Shown: piece by piece, positions 15,373-24,055 of the stretch | Numbering within the stretch: the stretch's first letter is position 1 | How the letters are laid out: each line of letters opens with the position of its first letter | NCBI GenBank assembly: GCA_029263195.1 | Contig: JAJCXX010000052.1 | Location: 1 to 37,027 of the forward strand | Direction of reading: 5' to 3' | Length of the DNA: 37,027 nucleotides | Source: Acidimicrobiales bacterium | GTDB taxonomy: Bacteria > Actinomycetota > Acidimicrobiia > Acidimicrobiales > Aldehydirespiratoraceae | Program-made: the position numbers and the translations under genes | Notes under the pieces: model-generated | Seen by the model: the letters and a program-made list of their open reading frames with translations, nothing else | Database searches by the model: none | What the model was told of the DNA's origin: nothing

Positions 15373-16672
15373 CCGGACCTATTACGTGCTGGCCGGGCTC
15401 TACACGTTCGCGGCTTCGCTGATCTGGGCCGTCAACACGCTGTTCCTTCTCGACGCCGGATTGTCGATCGGGGAGGTGTTTCTGGCCAACGCGGTCTTCT
15501 CGGTGGGAATGGTCCTATTCGAGATTCCGACCGGCGTGGTGGCCGACACCCTCGGTCGCCGGGCCTCGTATCTGCTGTCGATCGTTGTGCTTGCGGTAAC
15601 GACCCTGCTCTACCTGGCAGCAGCATCGGCCGAGGCCGGAGTCGTGACGTTCTCGGTGATTTCGCTGTTCATGGGCCTCGGCTTCACGTTCTACTCGGGT
15701 TCGCTGGAGGCCTGGTTGGTCGACGCCCTGCATTCGGTCGGCTTCATCGGCGAACTCGATCGTGTGTTCGCTCGCTCTCAGCAGGTCACCGGCGTGGCGA
15801 TGCTTCTGGGAACGGTCGCCGGTGGCGTGCTGGCTCAATTCGACCTCGCCGTTCCGTTTGTGGTTCGGGCCGCGCTGCTGGCCGGTCTGTTGGCGATCGC
15901 ATGGCGCACCATGCACGACCTCGGCTTCGAGCCGCGTCCGTTGAAACTCTCGCTAATCGGTACCGAACTCGCTCAGCAGACGCGGGTGGGGGTCTCCCAC
16001 GGATGGAACGAACCAGGGTTGCGCCTGCTGATGATGTCGGGGATGGCTCGAGCGACGTTCTTCGGGTGGGCGTTCTACGCCTCACAGCCCTACTTCCTCG
16101 AGTTGCTTCGCAGCGATCAGGTGTGGGTGGTCGGGGTCATCACGGCCCTCATCTCGCTGTCGACCATCGCCGGGAATCAGCTGGTGGAGATACTCACCCG
16201 GACGTGTGATCACAGAAGCACGCTGATCCTCGGAGCGTCGATCATGTCGTCGATCGCGGCGATCGTCGTGGGTCTTGCCAACTCTTTCTGGGTAGCGGTT
16301 CCGGCGTTTCTTCTGGTCACGGGCGCCATGGGGGTGATCAGTCCGGTGAGGCAGGCCTACCTCCACAGCGTCACGGCGAGCGAACACCGAGCGACCGTCA
16401 TCAGTTTCGACTCGATGATCAGCTCCGTCGGCGGGGCCGGCGGACAGGTGGGTCTCGGCCGGATCTCCGATATCCACGGTTTCTCGGCCGGCTACGTGGT
16501 CGGCGGCGCGTTCACGACGTTGGCGTGGCCGTTTCTGTGGGGGGTCCGGCTCCTCGGTGGTCCGGCCGATGCGATCGCCGGAACAAGCGGTACCGCTGGT
16601 ACGTGTACGGTTCAAGGCTTGCCCTCCGAAACCCAAGTCTCGGCCCATCACACGGAGTCAGCCGTCAACTGA
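15344..16672 (+). CDS. Major facilitator superfamily transporter
   Basis: A membrane transporter (442 aa from the GTG at 15344) with about 12 hydrophobic segments, beginning IIRTYYVLAGLYTFAASLIW. The loop after the second helices, GVVADTLGRRASYLLS, is the MFS motif-A pattern (G-x3-D-x2-GR). A hydrophilic tail of about 35 residues ends the protein. The transported substrate cannot be told. The GTG is chosen because GAAGGG precedes it by 9 nt, and an upstream ATG at 15254 would put the 18-bp repeats into the protein as Asp-Ala-Glu-Gly-Phe-Thr. A GTG at 15359 is another option. The TGA shares a base with an ATG of the ClC gene frame, so the two are likely co-transcribed. Confidence 0.82.
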   Translation: MQDTSVQTIIRTYYVLAGLYTFAASLIWAVNTLFLLDAGLSIGEVFLANAVFSVGMVLFEIPTGVVADTLGRRASYLLSIVVLAVTTLLYLAAASAEAGVVTFSVISLFMGLGFTFYSGSLEAWLVDALHSVGFIGELDRVFARSQQVTGVAMLLGTVAGGVLAQFDLAVPFVVRAALLAGLLAIAWRTMHDLGFEPRPLKLSLIGTELAQQTRVGVSHGWNEPGLRLLMMSGMARATFFGWAFYASQPYFLELLRSDQVWVVGVITALISLSTIAGNQLVEILTRTCDHRSTLILGASIMSSIAAIVVGLANSFWVAVPAFLLVTGAMGVISPVRQAYLHSVTASEHRATVISFDSMISSVGGAGGQVGLGRISDIHGFSAGYVVGGAFTTLAWPFLWGVRLLGGPADAIAGTSGTAGTCTVQGLPSETQVSAHHTESAVN

Positions 16673-16683
16673 TGGAGTCCAGA

Positions 16684-18822
16684 ATGACTCCCGCGACCCG
16701 TCGTTTGCTGCTGATGGTGGGCTTGGCCGCGATTGTCGGTGCCGCCGCGGGTGGAGCGGCCTATCTGCTCGTCCGCACGATTGCCCTCGTGACTCACATC
16801 GCCCTTTTCGGCGACCTCGCCTGGGGGGAGATCCCGCCCATCTCCGATCTGGAGGCATCACCCCGGCTACCGATCGCGGCGGCTGTGGGCGCGCTGGTAA
16901 TCGCCGGCATTGCGACACTGGCACCGATCATCCGCGGACACGGAATTCCCGAGGCGATGGAGGCGGTACTGCGGCGTCAGAGTCGGATAGCCCCGCGCAC
17001 CGCGATTGCCAAACCGCTCTCAGCAGCGATCGCCATCGGTACGGGCGGACCGTTCGGTGCCGAGGGACCGATCATCGTCACGGGTGGCGCCATTGGATCT
17101 CTGGCCGGACAGATCCTGCGAGTGACGCCGTCGGAGCGAAAGATTCTTCTCGCGTCCGGTGCTGCCGCCGGAATGGCGGCCACATTCGGCGCTCCGCTCG
17201 CCTCGATCCTGCTGGCGATCGAACTACTGCTCTTCGAGTTGTCGATGCGGTCGCTGATTCCATTGGTTGTCGCCACCTCGATTGCCGGCGGTATTCACGC
17301 GGCCGTGTTCGGCAACGGACCGCTGTTCAGAGCTCCGCCCCACGACTACGCCGGTTTGGGTGAGCTTCCGCTCTATGCGGTATTGGGGTTGGCGAGCGGA
17401 CTGGTGGCGGTCGTCATCGCCCGGGGACTGTTCGCAGCGGAACGAAGCTTTCGTTCCCTTCGCATTCCCATCTTCTGGCATCCCCTGATTGGTTCGTTGG
17501 GCTTCGCCTTCATCGGGCTGTTGGTACCGCGTTCGCTGGGTGTGGGCTACAACGTCATCGACGACGTGCTCGCCGGCCGGCTCGCCATCGCCACGTTGAC
17601 TGCAGTACTCCTGGCGAAGATGGTCTCCTGGTGGGTGGCTCTCGGATCTGGGACTTCGGGCGGGACGCTGGCTCCTGTTCTGCTGATGGGTGCGAGTTTT
17701 GGTGGGCTGTTCGCCGCTGGTGTTCTCGAGGTGTTCCCCGGACTGAACATCTCGGGGGGTGCATTCGCGGTGGTCGGTATGGCGGCGGTGTTCGGAGCGG
17801 CCACCGGGGCACCTCTGACCGCGATGGTTTTCGTCTTTGAGCTCACGCGGGATTTCGAGGTGGTACTTCCCTTGATGCTGGCGACGGTTCTCTCGGCGTT
17901 GGTCTTCAGCGTGCTGTCGAACGAGACCATGTACACCGAGAAGCTCTCGCGTCGTGGCATTCGCGTCGGAAATGAACTTGTGGCGGACTCGCTGCGCACG
18001 ACGGCTGTCGCCGATGTGATGAACCGTCTTGTCGACACGGTTTCACCCGAGGACTCAGTTGGCGAAATAGCGGACCGAATCACGCGTGGTGACCGCGGGG
18101 CATTCCCCGTGGTCGACGACGAAGGGCACTGTCTGGCGATGGTGACTCGCCGGGATCTGTTCCGCGAGGATCATTCGCGCGATACGCCGGTCTCGGAGAT
18201 CGTGTCGGCCGATGTGGTGAGCATCGGCCCGGACGCCAGTCTCGTCGACGCCATGCAGCTCATGGCCGAAGAGGGCGTGACCCACCTGCCGGTGCTCGAA
18301 GATGGATTGATAGTCGGCATATGCACGCGTGCCGACATAGTCCGATCGCGTAGCGACGAACTGGCGCTCGAGCGGCTCGAGACCGGGTGGTTGGCGCCGG
18401 TGCTCCAGCGTCGCGATCGTGTCGGACCTCGTCTTCTCGTGATCGGAAATCGGTCGCTGGGTAGCGAGGCGCTGATGGCCGAGATCAGGTCCCGAGCCAA
18501 GAACGACCCTCAGGTTCGATTCCATGTCGTGGTCCCGTTGGCCGTCGGCGGAGATCTCACCGGGGCGCGCGACCAGCTCGAACTGCAGCTTGGACTGCTG
18601 GAAGAGCTCGGTGTGGTGGCCAGCGGCGAGATCGGTGATGCCGATCCGCTGGCCGCGATCGATTCAGCGCTCCGACGCGAGCAGGCGGCGGGTGTGATCC
18701 TTTCCACTCTTCCGCCCGGCTCGTCTCGTTGGTTGAGGTCGAACCTGCCGAGCGGTGTGGCCCGCCGAGTCGACCTGCCATTCAAGATCGTCCACGACGA
18801 AGTGAGCGGAACCGATGGATAG
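16684..18822 (+). CDS. ClC-family chloride channel/antiporter with CBS pair and C-terminal domain
   Basis: A 712-aa protein. Residues 1 to about 425 are the ClC membrane domain, with motif I GHGIP (85-89), motif II GAEGP carrying the gating Glu127, and motif III SGGTLAP. Motif I has His where chloride-selective ClCs usually have Ser, so ion selectivity is uncertain. Two CBS domains follow (about 440-560: VADVMNRLVDTVSPEDSV and VSEIVSADVVSIGPDASLVDAM), known to bind adenine nucleotides in relatives. The last about 140 residues (RVGPRLLVIGNRSLGSEA onward) look like a nucleotide-binding USP-like or MCSC-type domain; that is inference. The ATG at 16684 has GGAG 6 nt upstream. An ATG at 16672 overlapping the MFS stop is the alternative. 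Confidence 0.88.
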   Translation: MTPATRRLLLMVGLAAIVGAAAGGAAYLLVRTIALVTHIALFGDLAWGEIPPISDLEASPRLPIAAAVGALVIAGIATLAPIIRGHGIPEAMEAVLRRQSRIAPRTAIAKPLSAAIAIGTGGPFGAEGPIIVTGGAIGSLAGQILRVTPSERKILLASGAAAGMAATFGAPLASILLAIELLLFELSMRSLIPLVVATSIAGGIHAAVFGNGPLFRAPPHDYAGLGELPLYAVLGLASGLVAVVIARGLFAAERSFRSLRIPIFWHPLIGSLGFAFIGLLVPRSLGVGYNVIDDVLAGRLAIATLTAVLLAKMVSWWVALGSGTSGGTLAPVLLMGASFGGLFAAGVLEVFPGLNISGGAFAVVGMAAVFGAATGAPLTAMVFVFELTRDFEVVLPLMLATVLSALVFSVLSNETMYTEKLSRRGIRVGNELVADSLRTTAVADVMNRLVDTVSPEDSVGEIADRITRGDRGAFPVVDDEGHCLAMVTRRDLFREDHSRDTPVSEIVSADVVSIGPDASLVDAMQLMAEEGVTHLPVLEDGLIVGICTRADIVRSRSDELALERLETGWLAPVLQRRDRVGPRLLVIGNRSLGSEALMAEIRSRAKNDPQVRFHVVVPLAVGGDLTGARDQLELQLGLLEELGVVASGEIGDADPLAAIDSALRREQAAGVILSTLPPGSSRWLRSNLPSGVARRVDLPFKIVHDEVSGTDG

Positions 18823-18829
18823 ATTCAAA

Positions 18830-18865
18830 ATGGAGGAGATGGAGGAGATGGAGGAGATGGAGGGA
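18830..18865 (+). repeat. 9-bp ATGGAGGAG microsatellite before a glycosyltransferase
   Basis: Three perfect ATGGAGGAG units and a fourth ATGGAGGGA lie between the ClC stop and the glycosyltransferase start. Each unit holds both a start codon and a GGAGG Shine-Dalgarno core, so the array may act as the ribosome-binding region. Confidence 0.88.
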
Positions 18866-18880
18866 TGGCGAGGGGCATGA
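18830..18880 (+). CDS. Candidate 16-residue leader peptide ORF
   Basis: Starting at the first ATG of the 9-bp array, an ORF reads MEEMEEMEEMEGWRGA and stops at TGA (18878-18880). That TGA overlaps an in-frame ATG of the glycosyltransferase (ATGA at 18877). The geometry suggests translational coupling, but the peptide may be only a by-product of the repeat. All the ATGs in the array share this frame. Confidence 0.25.
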   Translation: MEEMEEMEEMEGWRGA

Positions 18881-19785
18881 CCGACACCGAATTCCCGACC
18901 GTCAATCCGACCCGACCCGCTCCCGGGCGTCGGCCCGAACTGATCTCGATAGTGATCCCCGTGCGAAACGGTGGTGAGATGCTGCGCCATCAATTGAGCG
19001 CCATCGCTGACCAGGACTACTCGGGGCGGTGGGAGGTCGTGTTGGCGGACAACGCGTCAACCGACGACACCAGAGCCATAGCCGAGTCGTTCGCTGATCG
19101 GTTCGAACTCAGCGTGGTGTCCGCCGACGCCCGGGAAGGCGTCAGCTACGTCCGCAACGTCGCGCTTCACTCGGCGCGCGGAGACTTCATCGCCCACTGC
19201 GATGCCGACGATGTGGTCGAGCCAGGATGGCTGACGGCGATGGCGGCGGCGGCCGTCGATTCCCATTTGGTGGGCGGCCGACTCGACGAGGAATCCCTCA
19301 ACGAGGGGGTCGCGTGGCGACCGAGAGTCCCGGTTGATCAATTGCACCGAACCGACTGGCTTCCCTACGCGATCGGAGCAAACTTCGGAATCTGGCGAGA
19401 AACGATCGATGCGGCCGGTGGATGGAACGAGGAATCCCGAAACGTCGAGGACAAGGAGCTCAGCTACCGAGTCCAGGTCGATGGTTGGATCATCGGGTTC
19501 GCAGCGGATGCCATCGTGAAGTACCGACATCGGGCCGGTCTGTGGAAGCTGTTTGTGCAGTTCCACCACTACGGGCGAAGCGATCCGGTTGTGTTCCGCG
19601 ACTACCGCGGCCACGGCCACCCGCGTTCTGGTTCGCTCCGGGCCGTTTGGCGGTGGCTGCGACTGCTCGTGGGGGCGCCGTTGGCGTTGTTCGACCGAAG
19701 AAGACGAGCCCTCTGGGTCTACACGCTGGGATATTCCGTCGGCCGAGTCGAGGGCAGCATCAGGTACCGGACCCTTTTCCTCTGA
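18865..19785 (+). CDS. Family 2 glycosyltransferase
   Basis: A 306-aa GT-A fold glycosyltransferase. It opens ELISIVIPVRNGGEMLRHQL and LADNASTDDTRAIAESF, which bind the nucleotide sugar, and carries the acidic metal motif DFIAHCDADDVVEPGW. The NVEDKELSYRVQ segment holds the probable catalytic base region. A C-terminal basic, partly hydrophobic stretch suggests membrane association. Donor and acceptor are unknown. The start is ATG 18865 or ATG 18877; the latter overlaps the leader ORF stop. It ends 3 nt from the convergent desaturase gene. Confidence 0.88.
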   Translation: MARGMTDTEFPTVNPTRPAPGRRPELISIVIPVRNGGEMLRHQLSAIADQDYSGRWEVVLADNASTDDTRAIAESFADRFELSVVSADAREGVSYVRNVALHSARGDFIAHCDADDVVEPGWLTAMAAAAVDSHLVGGRLDEESLNEGVAWRPRVPVDQLHRTDWLPYAIGANFGIWRETIDAAGGWNEESRNVEDKELSYRVQVDGWIIGFAADAIVKYRHRAGLWKLFVQFHHYGRSDPVVFRDYRGHGHPRSGSLRAVWRWLRLLVGAPLALFDRRRRALWVYTLGYSVGRVEGSIRYRTLFL

Positions 19786-19788
19786 TTC

Positions 19789-20781
19789 TTACTCGGATTG
19801 CTGTTCGGAGGTCCGTCCCGCGGCCCGTCCCGTGGCCAGGGAACGCCAGAGAGCGGTGTAGCTCGGCCAGGTGAACTCAGGGATCACATAGCCCGCCGAC
19901 TCGAGTTCCACCTGCAGTGTCGGAAGATTGCGGAACGGCACGCCGGGGTCGACGTGGTGAGCCAGATGCCATCCGGTATTGAACGGTGCGAACCAGAAGC
20001 GGGGGACAAGGGTCTGGTGCACGTGATGGGTGGTCTCCCTTCGGTCGGTCGATCGGTGCAGGCCGCCGTGCTCGGCGATGGAACGAAGTCGATTGAGCAG
20101 CTTCCAGACGGTGATCCAGGGCAGCAGCCAGATCAGCAGATAGAGCTCGGGTCGGCCGATCGCGGTGAAGGTGGCGAGAATGATCAGTTGAGATACCAGG
20201 ATTCTCGCCGCGACCGGTCGGCCCTGATTCGATCCGAAGGCCTTGAAGAAGCTGATCAGATTTCGAGCCCCGGTGACACCGAAGATGTCACGGGTGAACT
20301 TGCGTCGCATCGACGGCCAGCCGACCGGAAAGCCCGAGTAGAAGTTCATGTCTGGTTCGGTCGGGCCGAACTCCTCGCGATGGTGGGCCATGTGCAGGCG
20401 TCGGTAGATGTCGAACGCAGTGAAGTTCGGGTAGAACGCCAGCCAGCGGCCGACGAAATCGTTGAGTCGACGGTTGGGAAACAGAATCCGATGGCTGGCC
20501 TCGTGGCCGAGAATCGCCATGTTGGCGAAGTTGCGGCCCATCAGGATGAACACCACGGCCCAGGCAAACGGGTTGGACAGCCATATCGCCAGCCAGATCT
20601 CGCCGATGATCTGCGTCCACACACTGAGGGTCGTGAGAGCGTTGCGAGCGACGGGTATTCGTCGAAGCTCATTGCGCAGTTCGCGGACCGGCACACCGCT
20701 CGCCGTGAGTCGTTTCGACGGCAACACATCGGGCAATAGTTCCGGGGGAGGCACCATCCCCCCTGTTACCCAGTCAGGCAC
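19789..20781 (-). CDS. Membrane fatty acid desaturase
   Basis: A 330-aa di-iron membrane enzyme that would introduce a double bond into lipid acyl chains or oxidise a related lipid. The three histidine boxes are intact: GHEASH, HMAHHREE and HLAHHVDPG. Hydrophobic segments flank them (WLAIWLSNPFAWAVVFIL, LILATFTAIGRPELYLLIWL). The acyl position and electron donor cannot be told. The frame stays open far upstream, antisense to the MBL gene, but the family fold starts near the GTG at 20781, which has an extended -10-like TGC-AATACT 6 nt upstream. The ATG at 20757 is an alternative. The gene diverges from the MBL hydrolase across a 69-bp gap. Confidence 0.88.
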   Translation of the reverse strand: MPDWVTGGMVPPPELLPDVLPSKRLTASGVPVRELRNELRRIPVARNALTTLSVWTQIIGEIWLAIWLSNPFAWAVVFILMGRNFANMAILGHEASHRILFPNRRLNDFVGRWLAFYPNFTAFDIYRRLHMAHHREEFGPTEPDMNFYSGFPVGWPSMRRKFTRDIFGVTGARNLISFFKAFGSNQGRPVAARILVSQLIILATFTAIGRPELYLLIWLLPWITVWKLLNRLRSIAEHGGLHRSTDRRETTHHVHQTLVPRFWFAPFNTGWHLAHHVDPGVPFRNLPTLQVELESAGYVIPEFTWPSYTALWRSLATGRAAGRTSEQQSE

Positions 20782-20787
20782 GCAGCA

Positions 20788-20793
20788 AGTATT
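20788..20793 (-). promoter_or_regulatory. Extended -10 of a probable leaderless desaturase promoter
   Basis: AATACT on the minus strand, preceded by TGC (extended -10 type), ends 6 nt before the GTG at 20781. Confidence 0.4.
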
Positions 20794-20838
20794 GCATATG
20801 CCATGGGGAGCCCCACCACGCTCGTCTTCGCGTGCATC

Positions 20839-20844
20839 TAGATT
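20839..20844 (+). promoter_or_regulatory. -10 element of a probable leaderless MBL-gene promoter
   Basis: TAGATT ends 6 nt before the ATG at 20851. Confidence 0.45.
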
Positions 20845-20850
20845 GGATGG

Positions 20851-21564
20851 ATGCCAGATCGCTTCTACTTCCGCCAACTGCTGTCCGGACGTGACTTCGC
20901 GGTTGATGATCAGATCGCCCGGCAGATGGTCAATTTCGTCTACGCGATCGGCGACCGCGAGACCGGTGAGGCCGTACTCGTCGATCCGGCCTACGCCGTC
21001 GACGATCTTCTCGACGTCCTCGAAGCCGACGACATGCGGCTCAGCGGCGTATTGGCCACCCACTACCACCCCGACCACATCGGTGGCTCGATGATGGGAT
21101 TCGACCTCGAGGGAGTTGCCAAGCTGCTCGACCGGATCGACGTACCGATACACGTTCAGGCCGATGAGGCCGACTACGTCTGCAAAGTGACCGGCCTGAC
21201 CGCAGACTCCCTCTCGGCTCACTCGAGTGGCGACGTGGTCAGCGTCGGGGCGGTCGACATTCAGCTCATTCACACACCCGGCCACACGCCGGGTAGTCAG
21301 TGTTTTCTCGTCGATGGCCGTTTGGTGGCCGGCGACACCCTCTTCCTCGATGGTTGCGGCCGAATGGATCTTCCCGGTTCTGATCCAGAGGCCATGTACG
21401 AGAGCCTCACTCAGAAACTGGCGAAAGTTCCAGACGATGCGGTTCTCTACCCGGGGCATCAGTATTCGATCGAGTCGTCAGCCACGATGGGCACGACCCG
21501 CGATAACAACATCGTGTTCAAGCCCACCAGCCGCGAGCAGTGGCTGGCGGCATTTGCCGGCTGA
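20851..21564 (+). CDS. Metallo-beta-lactamase-fold hydrolase (glyoxalase II-like)
   Basis: A 237-aa MBL-fold enzyme. The metal-binding motif THYHPDHIGG (H71, H73, D75, H76) is complete. Further ligands lie in HTPGHTPGS, the GDTLFLDGCGR segment and the YPGHQYS near the C-terminus. The pattern is that of hydroxyacylglutathione hydrolases and persulfide dioxygenases, which act on thioesters or persulfides. In an actinobacterium the thiol may not be glutathione, so the substrate is open. The start is ATG 20851, with a -10-like element 6 nt upstream. It converges with trpB2, only 8 nt apart. Confidence 0.87.
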   Translation: MPDRFYFRQLLSGRDFAVDDQIARQMVNFVYAIGDRETGEAVLVDPAYAVDDLLDVLEADDMRLSGVLATHYHPDHIGGSMMGFDLEGVAKLLDRIDVPIHVQADEADYVCKVTGLTADSLSAHSSGDVVSVGAVDIQLIHTPGHTPGSQCFLVDGRLVAGDTLFLDGCGRMDLPGSDPEAMYESLTQKLAKVPDDAVLYPGHQYSIESSATMGTTRDNNIVFKPTSREQWLAAFAG

Positions 21565-21572
21565 TACCGAGA

Positions 21573-22952
21573 TCAGCCGATCGAAGGCACCGTCTCCATG
21601 GCCGCCCTGATCTGTGCTTGGTCGAGTTCGAGGTCGGCCATGTTGCCGCTGAGGAACTCCTCGTAGGAGGCAAGGTCGAGATGGCCATGACCGCACAACG
21701 CGGTGAGGATCGTCTTGGCTTCGCCTGTTTCCTTGCACTCGAGGGCCTCACGGATGGCGGCAGCAATAGCGTGGGTCGGCTCGGGGGCCGGCACGATTCC
21801 CTCGGCTCGGGCGAACTGAATTGCCGCGGCGAAGCACTCCGTTTGCGGAAGCGCGATCGCCTCGACCAGGTCGAGTTCGCGTATGTGAGACACCAGAGGT
21901 GACATGCCGTGATAGCGCAGTCCTCCGGCATGGATCGGCTCCGGGACGAAGCTGTGACCCAGCGTGTGCATCTTCAGCAAGGGGGTCAAGTGGCCGGCGT
22001 CGCCGAAGTCGTAGCGGTACTCGCCCTGGGTGAGTGTCGGGCAGGCGGCCGGTTCCACGCAGCGGATGATCGGGTTCATTCGCCCGGCCAGCTTCTCGCG
22101 CAGGAACGGGAAGGACAGTCCTCCGAAGTTGGATCCACCACCGGTGCAGCCGACCAACACGTCGGGGGTCTCTCCGACCTTGGCGAGCTGCAACAGCGCT
22201 TCTTCACCGATGATCGTCTGGTGGAGCAGGACGTGATTGAGCACACTGCCCAGTGCGTAGCGAACCGTGGGGTCGGCCACTGCAGCCGAAACTGCCTCGC
22301 TGATAGCGATTCCGAGCGAGCCCGGATGGTCGGGATTCTGGGTCAGCAACTCGCGACCGAATTCGGTGACATCGGACGGGCTGGAGTGAACTGTGGCGCC
22401 CCACACCTCCATCATCGTCTTGCGGTAGGGCTTCTGACGGTAAGACGCACCGACCTGCCAAACCTCACACTCGATCCCGTATTGGGCGGTGGCGAAGGCC
22501 AAGGCGCTTCCCCATTGGCCGGCTCCGGTCTCGGTGGTGAGCTTGGCGATGCCCTCTTGGTGGTTGTAGTAGGCCTGAGGTACGGCGGTGTTGGGCTTGT
22601 GAGAGCCGGCCGGGCTGACTCCCTCATACTTGTAGAAGATCTTGGCCGGGGTGTCGAGCAAACGTTCGAGCCGGCGGGCGCGGAACAGCGGGCTGGGTCG
22701 CCAGAGCCGGAGCACGTCGAGAACTCCACCGGGTATGTCGATGTAGGACTCGGTCGACACTTCCTGCTCGATGAGAGCCATCGGAAACAACGGAGCGAGA
22801 TCTTCGGGTCCGGCCGGCTCCAAGGTTCCAGGGTGCAGCGGAGGAGGCGGTGGCTCCGGCAGGTCGGGGATGACGTTGTACCACTGAGTGGGCTGCTCAG
22901 ATTCGTCGAGCAAGATCTTCGTGTACGTATCGGGGTCGTATGAGGTTGCCAC
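21573..22952 (-). CDS. trpB2: Tryptophan synthase beta-like PLP enzyme (TrpB2)
   Basis: A 459-aa fold-type II PLP enzyme of the TrpB2 class, longer than canonical TrpB. It would make tryptophan from indole and serine, usually without a TrpA partner. It shows the PLP lysine in GSHKPNTA (about Lys119), the phosphate-binding [11 protein letters not shown] loop, and the TrpB2-type N-terminus with [14 protein letters not shown]. No trpA is nearby, which fits TrpB2 biology. The GTG at 22952 is preferred because GAAGGA precedes it by 6 nt; an ATG at 22991 would add 13 residues without family similarity. Confidence 0.9.
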   Translation of the reverse strand: MATSYDPDTYTKILLDESEQPTQWYNVIPDLPEPPPPPLHPGTLEPAGPEDLAPLFPMALIEQEVSTESYIDIPGGVLDVLRLWRPSPLFRARRLERLLDTPAKIFYKYEGVSPAGSHKPNTAVPQAYYNHQEGIAKLTTETGAGQWGSALAFATAQYGIECEVWQVGASYRQKPYRKTMMEVWGATVHSSPSDVTEFGRELLTQNPDHPGSLGIAISEAVSAAVADPTVRYALGSVLNHVLLHQTIIGEEALLQLAKVGETPDVLVGCTGGGSNFGGLSFPFLREKLAGRMNPIIRCVEPAACPTLTQGEYRYDFGDAGHLTPLLKMHTLGHSFVPEPIHAGGLRYHGMSPLVSHIRELDLVEAIALPQTECFAAAIQFARAEGIVPAPEPTHAIAAAIREALECKETGEAKTILTALCGHGHLDLASYEEFLSGNMADLELDQAQIRAAMETVPSIG

Positions 22953-23006
22953 CGGAAGTCCTTCGGGTCGGCCAGAAACTGACCGGGGCATCCTATTACG
23001 GCGTGG

Positions 23007-23264
23007 TCACCGTCGCCGTTGCCACCCGAATCGGGCGATTTCTTCGTCGTTGTAGAGATCGTCGATCTCCAACTCGTCTCGAAATCCCCCAAGGGTCTGG
23101 CTGAGTGCCGAGAGCGGACCGGTGCCGGCCGTGTCGTCACCGGCGTCGTTGAGTACCGTCAAATCGATCACCCCATCGGGGCCGAGGACGCAGGAATCGA
23201 TGATATTTCCGGACTCACGCGCACGGTCGATTGCCGCCTCACGCAGTTGGTTGGATAGGGACAT
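23007..23264 (-). CDS. Small hypothetical protein
   Basis: An 85-aa protein that I do not recognise. It starts at ATG 23264 behind a strong GGAGG 8 nt upstream, so it is very likely translated. The N-terminus (SLSNQLREAAIDRARESGN) looks helical and the C-terminus is acidic, ending in an Arg-rich tail (RFGWQRRR). No TM segment or signal peptide is visible. It lies 54 nt upstream of trpB2 on the same strand and may share its transcript. Confidence 0.65.
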   Translation of the reverse strand: MSLSNQLREAAIDRARESGNIIDSCVLGPDGVIDLTVLNDAGDDTAGTGPLSALSQTLGGFRDELEIDDLYNDEEIARFGWQRRR

Positions 23265-23330
23265 CTCGGGAACCTCCTGACATCAAGAGTAGATCCCTCC
23301 GGAAGTGGATACATGAGGCTTGTGGCCCAC

Positions 23331-23966
23331 CTATCGAAGCAGATCCACCAGTTCCGGAGCGGTCCATTTGTCCGCTACGACACCGGCAACTCTCAGACGG
23401 TCGACGACCTGAGCGAGCGTCAGGTCATGGGCTTGGAGAAGCCCTGAGGCGACGGTCCTGAGGTAGGTGAGCGCCGGTGGGCTCGGCGTGGCGGTCTCGG
23501 GCGCCGTGGACGATGTGAAAGTGAACACCGGGACACCGGCGACCGGCTTCAGTGCCACCAACGCGTCGTACCAGCCCTCACCAACAACCCGGGTTTCTCC
23601 CGGACCGATCGACTCGAATGGTAGCGGCACGGTTGGTCGGCGATTCTCTTGAGCGACCACGTCTTCGAACTGGTCCTGGGTGACCAGATACCGTCGGCCC
23701 AGCGCCCCGGGAGTCCCGGAGTCGACCCTCTGGTGTTCGAGAAACGCCACTCCGCCACCCCACCGCTTCGAAAGCCCGCTGAATGTGATCTGTGATTCGA
23801 ACTCCATCGGAGCCGAATCGAGTGGTGGTTCGGGATTGCGTGCACCGCGGTGAGATCCGGGCGCTCCGTCTCCTTCGCCGCCCGCGAGATAGAGCGCGAA
23901 TCGGGCCGCATCGCAGTTGGATCCGTACGATGCGTACCAGACGGGACTCGACGAACGATCGGTCAT
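23331..23966 (-). CDS. Gamma-glutamylcyclotransferase-like (GGCT-fold) protein
   Basis: A 211-aa protein starting MTDRSSSPVWYASYGSN. The WYASYGSN motif is the hallmark substrate-binding loop of GGCT-fold proteins. The rest shows FSGLSKRWGGGVAFLE and RRYLVTQDQFEDVVAQEN, as in actinobacterial members with a C-terminal extension. Activity on gamma-glutamyl peptides is inferred from fold only. An ATG at 24011 would add 15 residues; the one at 23966 is preferred because it puts the motif near the N-terminus and has TAGTCT 8 nt upstream. It diverges from the coiled-coil gene. Confidence 0.75.
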   Translation of the reverse strand: MTDRSSSPVWYASYGSNCDAARFALYLAGGEGDGAPGSHRGARNPEPPLDSAPMEFESQITFSGLSKRWGGGVAFLEHQRVDSGTPGALGRRYLVTQDQFEDVVAQENRRPTVPLPFESIGPGETRVVGEGWYDALVALKPVAGVPVFTFTSSTAPETATPSPPALTYLRTVASGLLQAHDLTLAQVVDRLRVAGVVADKWTAPELVDLLR

Positions 23967-23974
23967 GAGCCGTG

Positions 23975-23980
23975 AGACTA
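23975..23980 (-). promoter_or_regulatory. -10 element of a probable leaderless GGCT-like promoter
   Basis: TAGTCT on the minus strand ends 8 nt before the ATG at 23966. Confidence 0.4.
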
Positions 23981-24055
23981 CGTCGGGGGCGAGCATCGCG
24001 AAATCACACATATCAATGGCTTGCTAAACACCCTGCTCCCGCGGCCGATGGTTCG

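Noticed and set aside
15178-16209. Plus-strand 343-residue frame overlapping the MFS gene
   Set aside because: It is an Arg/Gly-rich out-of-frame reading of the transporter; the MFS frame has hydrophobic helices and motif A.
20782-21459. Extension of the desaturase frame upstream, antisense to the MBL gene
   Set aside because: The extra 226 residues show no desaturase similarity and lie opposite a gene with complete catalytic motifs.
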